NCBI GenBank assembly: GCA_003164415.1
Contig: PLTK01000125.1
Coordinates: 1 to 15,941 of the forward strand
From: Methanobacterium sp.
GTDB taxonomy: Archaea; Methanobacteriota; Methanobacteria; Methanobacteriales; Methanobacteriaceae
Length of the DNA stretch: 15,941 nt
Reading direction: 5' to 3'
Of this stretch, positions 14,679 through 15,941 are shown piece by piece. The translations under genes were made by a program, and so were the position numbers. The notes beneath the pieces were generated by a model, which did no database searches, had not been told where the DNA came from, and saw nothing but the letters and a program-made list of their open reading frames with translations. The first letter of the stretch is position 1, and each line of letters begins with the position of its first letter.

Positions 14679-15539
14679 CTATTTTAATATTTTCTTATAT
14701 TCCTTCTTTATGTACTCTTCAAGGTTAGCTGGATTTCTGGTTAAAAGCATTCTAAGTACATTGGAATTTCCAATAAATCCGTATTTGCTGTAATAATCAA
14801 ATAATGCGTTAAATCCTTTGGCAGGATAGTCACCATATTCCGGAAATGCCCTTTGAAATCCTGATATTATAACATCTTTGGGTACTAGTTTTGCCTTGAT
14901 TTCCTTCCCCATTACTCTGGTCATTATCTCAGCGATTTCAATTGCATTTAGATTATCATCACAGCAAAGTTCATAGGTAGCCCCATAATGACCATCTTCT
15001 GTAAGCACCTTGGCAGCTATTTCTACCTTATCATCCATATCAACAAATGATAAGGGTGTTTCAAGAGCAGATGCTTGAATGAAAACCCCACGACGATAAA
15101 CATCTCCAATATCGATATTTTGCATGTAATGCATTGGTTGGAGTATAGTGTAATTCAAATTAGAATTGATTAAATGCTGTTCAACTCGTAGTTTCATTCT
15201 ATGCTGTAACAATTCAGTAATTTGTGGATGGAGTACAGAATCATAGACAAAATGTTTAACACCACTTCTAGAAGCTGCATCAATTACTGAGATCCCCATC
15301 TCAGCTTCTTTAGGATGAAATGATGGACCTACATGGAAAACGGATTCTATACCCTCCATAGCATTATCTAAAATATTTGGATCGAGAGCATTTCCAATTA
15401 TAACTTCTTTTGCTCCAAGTTTTTTGAGCTTATCTCTTTTATCCGACAAGTTCAAGGCACGGACATCCATTCCCATCTCTGTCAATCTTGGAATTAGTTT
15501 CCTGCCATTATTACCATAGGCCGAAGTAACCAGTATCAT
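14679..15539 (-). CDS. NmrA-like NAD(P)-binding protein (atypical SDR)
   Basis: This 286-residue soluble protein has an N-terminal Rossmann fold: MILVTSAYGNNGRKLI with the glycine motif at 5-12, then VRALN and a GNALD segment at 49-53. It continues with SVIDAASRSGVKHFVYDS and LEQ-type elements (VEQHLINSNLNYTILQP), as in NmrA/QOR2-type proteins. Such proteins either sense the NAD(P) redox state or reduce quinones and similar substrates; there is no YxxxK catalytic pair, so a sensor or quinone reductase role is open. I chose the ATG at 15539 because GGAGGAT lies 7 bases upstream; a frame extending to 15593 would overlap the SDR gene and lacks a site. It follows the SDR gene by 40 bases and is probably co-transcribed, although a T7 run lies between. 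Confidence 0.8.
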   Translation of the reverse strand: MILVTSAYGNNGRKLIPRLTEMGMDVRALNLSDKRDKLKKLGAKEVIIGNALDPNILDNAMEGIESVFHVGPSFHPKEAEMGISVIDAASRSGVKHFVYDSVLHPQITELLQHRMKLRVEQHLINSNLNYTILQPMHYMQNIDIGDVYRRGVFIQASALETPLSFVDMDDKVEIAAKVLTEDGHYGATYELCCDDNLNAIEIAEIMTRVMGKEIKAKLVPKDVIISGFQRAFPEYGDYPAKGFNALFDYYSKYGFIGNSNVLRMLLTRNPANLEEYIKKEYKKILK

Positions 15540-15579
15540 AAAAATATCCTCCAAAAACCTATTAGATCTGTAAAAAAAT

Positions 15580-15941
15580 CTACCATTGACCATTCATCTT
15601 TTCAAATAACTTGTCAACATCTTCCATAGTGGCTGTTTTTAAATTATCTAATGCATGGTTTTCTATTTCAAATTTATCATTTTTTAATCCATCAACAATA
15701 TATGCAGCACATTTATCTGCTTTGACACCAGTATTTGTTGTTCCCACTTTCTTTCTGTAGTCCATATTTAATTCTGAAATTACCAGTGGAGGTAACACTT
15801 CGAATACTCTAATGTTTGTATCTGATAATTGGGATCTGAGACATTTTGTATAGGTATGTACCCCGGCTTTAGATGCACAGTAAATTGGAACTGCTGCAAG
15901 GGGTGTTATAGCCAGTCCAGAAGATACGTTAACAATAGCTG
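15580..15941 (-). CDS. Short-chain dehydrogenase/reductase, C-terminal part (cut by window edge)
   Basis: The last 120 residues of a classical SDR are readable without interruption up to the window edge, so the N-terminal Rossmann glycine motif lies outside. Visible parts are the catalytic Ser in AIVNVSSGLA, the active-site pair Tyr-Cys-Ala-Ser-Lys (YxxxK), and a downstream PPLVISEL segment like the PPAVDTEL of DltE-type oxidoreductases. The tail is EKMNGQW. It is likely an NAD(P)-dependent oxidoreductase of unknown substrate. A GTG within the frame at 15798 should not be taken as the start, as the catalytic motifs lie upstream of it. It sits 40 bases ahead of the NmrA-like gene. Confidence 0.85.
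   Translation of the reverse strand, partial: AIVNVSSGLAITPLAAVPIYCASKAGVHTYTKCLRSQLSDTNIRVFEVLPPLVISELNMDYRKKVGTTNTGVKADKCAAYIVDGLKNDKFEIENHALDNLKTATMEDVDKLFEKMNGQW

Noticed and set aside
15540..15593. Longer N-terminus for the NmrA-like protein starting at 15593
   Set aside because: The extension overlaps the end of the SDR gene, and GGAGGAT is ideally placed for the ATG at 15539, where the Rossmann strand begins.
1..15941. CRISPR array, insertion sequence, prophage or toxin-antitoxin pair
   Set aside because: I saw no spaced repeats, transposase or integrase motifs, phage genes or typical toxin motifs on either strand.

Overview
The window looks like part of the chromosome of a methanogenic archaeon of the order Methanobacteriales, most likely Methanobacterium or a close relative. 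This is inferred from four things. The DNA is AT-rich. Several genes are preceded by GGTGAT/GGAGG-type ribosome binding sites and TTTATATA/TTTAAATA-type archaeal TATA boxes, and short oligo-T runs follow gene ends. TTG starts are used. The gene types also fit: a DUF4013 membrane protein, a PAS-rich HisKA_2 sensor kinase and a small winged-helix protein. No 16S or other marker gene is present, so the genus is not proven.

Layout. Positions 1-6018 hold five genes on the minus strand. In transcription order they are a DUF4004/YhbD-like HTH protein, two paralogous bactofilin-like proteins (5378-4698 and 4650-3967), a class I methyltransferase (3703-3026) and a large soluble multi-PAS histidine kinase (2538-34) whose N-terminal receiver domain lacks the phosphoacceptor aspartate. 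A 341-base divergent region (6019-6359) separates these from a plus-strand run: a 47-residue Thr-rich single-pass membrane protein, a VOC-fold protein, a DUF4013 membrane protein, a DUF457/YdjM-type membrane metal hydrolase and a second methyltransferase. Each of these appears to have its own promoter. A minus-strand metallophosphoesterase with an N-terminal Ig-like domain converges on them (11929-10322). After another non-coding stretch come a small tautomerase, a 14-helix DHA2-type MFS transporter and a 58-residue winged-helix protein, all on the plus strand. Facing them are an NmrA-like NAD(P)-binding protein and a short-chain dehydrogenase cut by the window edge.

The most coherent functional unit is 3967-6018. 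A YhbD-like HTH protein followed by two bactofilins is the arrangement I recall for yhbD-yhbE-yhbF in Bacillus, here in an apparent methanogen with a clear archaeal promoter and an inverted repeat at the expected transcription start. It is the best candidate for an under-described system here. The right-hand end (tautomerase, drug-efflux-type transporter, winged-helix regulator, NmrA, SDR) resembles a stress or xenobiotic-response neighbourhood, but no shared pathway can be read from it. No tRNA, rRNA, insertion sequence, integrase or CRISPR array was seen.
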